Part shown: piece by piece, positions 23,788-24,397 of the stretch
How the letters are laid out: each line of letters starts with the position of its first letter
Position numbering within the stretch: the stretch's first letter is position 1
Origin: Firm-04 sp964479595
GTDB taxonomy: Bacteria; Bacillota; Clostridia; Oscillospirales; Ruminococcaceae
Assembly (NCBI GenBank): GCA_964479595.1
Contig: CAYZMU010000018.1
Location: forward strand, 1-24,397
Reading direction: 5' to 3'
Length of the DNA: 24,397 nucleotides
Translations under genes and position numbers: made by a program
The notes under the pieces: model-generated
The model's database searches: none
Told to the model about the DNA's origin: nothing
The model's input: the letters and a program-made list of their open reading frames with translations, nothing else

Positions 23788-24397
23788 ACGCTTGAGGATT
23801 CTGAGGCGGCTGCTGACGCGAGGAGGCAGCGACCGCTTTGATAAAGGACACCAGCCGCGGCACAACTTTCATTCCGGAAAGAATCAGCGCCGCGAAAGTA
23901 GCGACCATGAAGAACGACATGACTCCGTTGATGTGCGTGGGAAGATAAGTTTCCGCCACCAGAAAATCGGCTCGATATCCTTTGCTCGCAAAGCCCATGC
24001 CGGAAAAATCCGCAATCAGAATCAGAATCGACGAGATGAAATCCGAGGTATAGAACGGAAGGTTTTCGGGCGACTTCGTTCTTATCATGAAAAAGACGGC
24101 AAAAGCAAAACTCAGAACCGCCAGAATGAACACGATCCACATGAAAACCGCGCCGTGGTTCAGCCCGAACATATTTGTGTGCGCCTTTCCTTCCAGATCC
24201 TCGTAGGAAATCAGCGGAAGGAGCGGGGCGAGGAGCGCGAGCCCCGAAAGCACCGTCACAAGAAGCTGCCTTTTGTTCACCGGCGCCTTCGCGATGGCGT
24301 TTCTGACGGTATTGACGCCGCTTTGCGCCGCGCCGACAGCCTTCCCGGCGGCGGCTTGAAACCCGGAAGCCGGGTTCTGAGGCACTCCCTGAGGCGG
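23786..24397 (-). CDS. Small four-helix membrane protein, 5' end outside the window
   Basis: I do not recognise the family. The frame is open to the window edge, reading Pro-Pro-Gln-Gly before the GTG at 24385, so the N-terminus probably lies outside. About 203 codons are visible. A Pro/Gln/Ala-rich stretch is followed by four hydrophobic segments (counting from the GTG, about 41-60, 79-101, 114-132, 152-171) and a Gln/Pro-rich tail ending in NPQA. In Clostridia such proteins often begin with a zinc ribbon, but that part is not visible and this is only a guess. It converges on the htrA operon and shares its terminator. Confidence 0.7.
   Translation of the reverse strand, partial: PPQGVPQNPASGFQAAAGKAVGAAQSGVNTVRNAIAKAPVNKRQLLVTVLSGLALLAPLLPLISYEDLEGKAHTNMFGLNHGAVFMWIVFILAVLSFAFAVFFMIRTKSPENLPFYTSDFISSILILIADFSGMGFASKGYRADFLVAETYLPTHINGVMSFFMVATFAALILSGMKVVPRLVSFIKAVAASSRQQPPQNPQA

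Overview
The window looks like a GC-rich (roughly 55-60%) contig from an uncultured anaerobic Firmicute of the class Clostridia, probably an Oscillospiraceae/Ruminococcaceae-type gut or rumen bacterium. This rests on a secreted cohesin/dockerin protein with Thr-rich linkers and a ruminococcal-style dockerin, on a miaB-ricA(ymcA)-mutS-mutL gene order like that of Bacillus subtilis, and on Firmicute-style Shine-Dalgarno sites and promoters. It is a draft assembly: a run of 100 N lies inside the first gene.

Layout. (1) 50-2793, minus strand: a secreted scaffoldin-like protein with a signal peptide, three cohesin-type modules, a BspA-like leucine-rich region and a C-terminal dockerin. It is interrupted by the N gap, whose two flanks carry the same 55 bases; collapsing that overlap restores one 862-residue reading frame. 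(2) 3061-10280, minus strand: a seven-gene accessory block. In transcription order it holds a NifD-like protein, a NifK-like protein, a GNAT acetyltransferase, a lipoprotein substrate-binding protein, an ABC permease, an ABC ATPase (nitrate/sulfonate/taurine class) and the sulfur transferase LarE. A near-consensus promoter with a palindrome in its spacer sits in front of the NifD-like gene, and a terminator follows larE. (3) 10281-10703: a divergent intergenic region with one leftward and two tandem rightward promoters. (4) 10704-23749, plus strand: nine tightly packed genes encoding a hybrid sensor kinase, MiaB, a RicA/YmcA-type protein, MutS, MutL, an MreB/Mbl actin homologue, a response regulator, a sensor kinase and an HtrA protease. 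They end in a bidirectional terminator. (5) 23786-24397, minus strand: the 3' part of a small four-helix membrane protein that runs off the window.

The most unusual content is block 2. The NifD/NifK-like pair keeps the cysteines that hold the P-cluster in nitrogenase. The NifD-like subunit also keeps a Cys and a His where nitrogenase anchors its iron-molybdenum cofactor. The residues aligned with the N2-reduction residues Gln191 and His195 are replaced, and no NifH, NifB or NifEN gene is present here. With a dedicated ABC importer, an acetyltransferase and LarE in the same direction, the block reads as a nitrogenase-like reductase system for an imported small molecule. The substrate cannot be read from the sequence.

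Block 4 is largely housekeeping: tRNA modification, mismatch repair, cell shape and envelope stress. It is unusual in being apparently one 13-kb transcription unit headed by a solute-sensing hybrid kinase.
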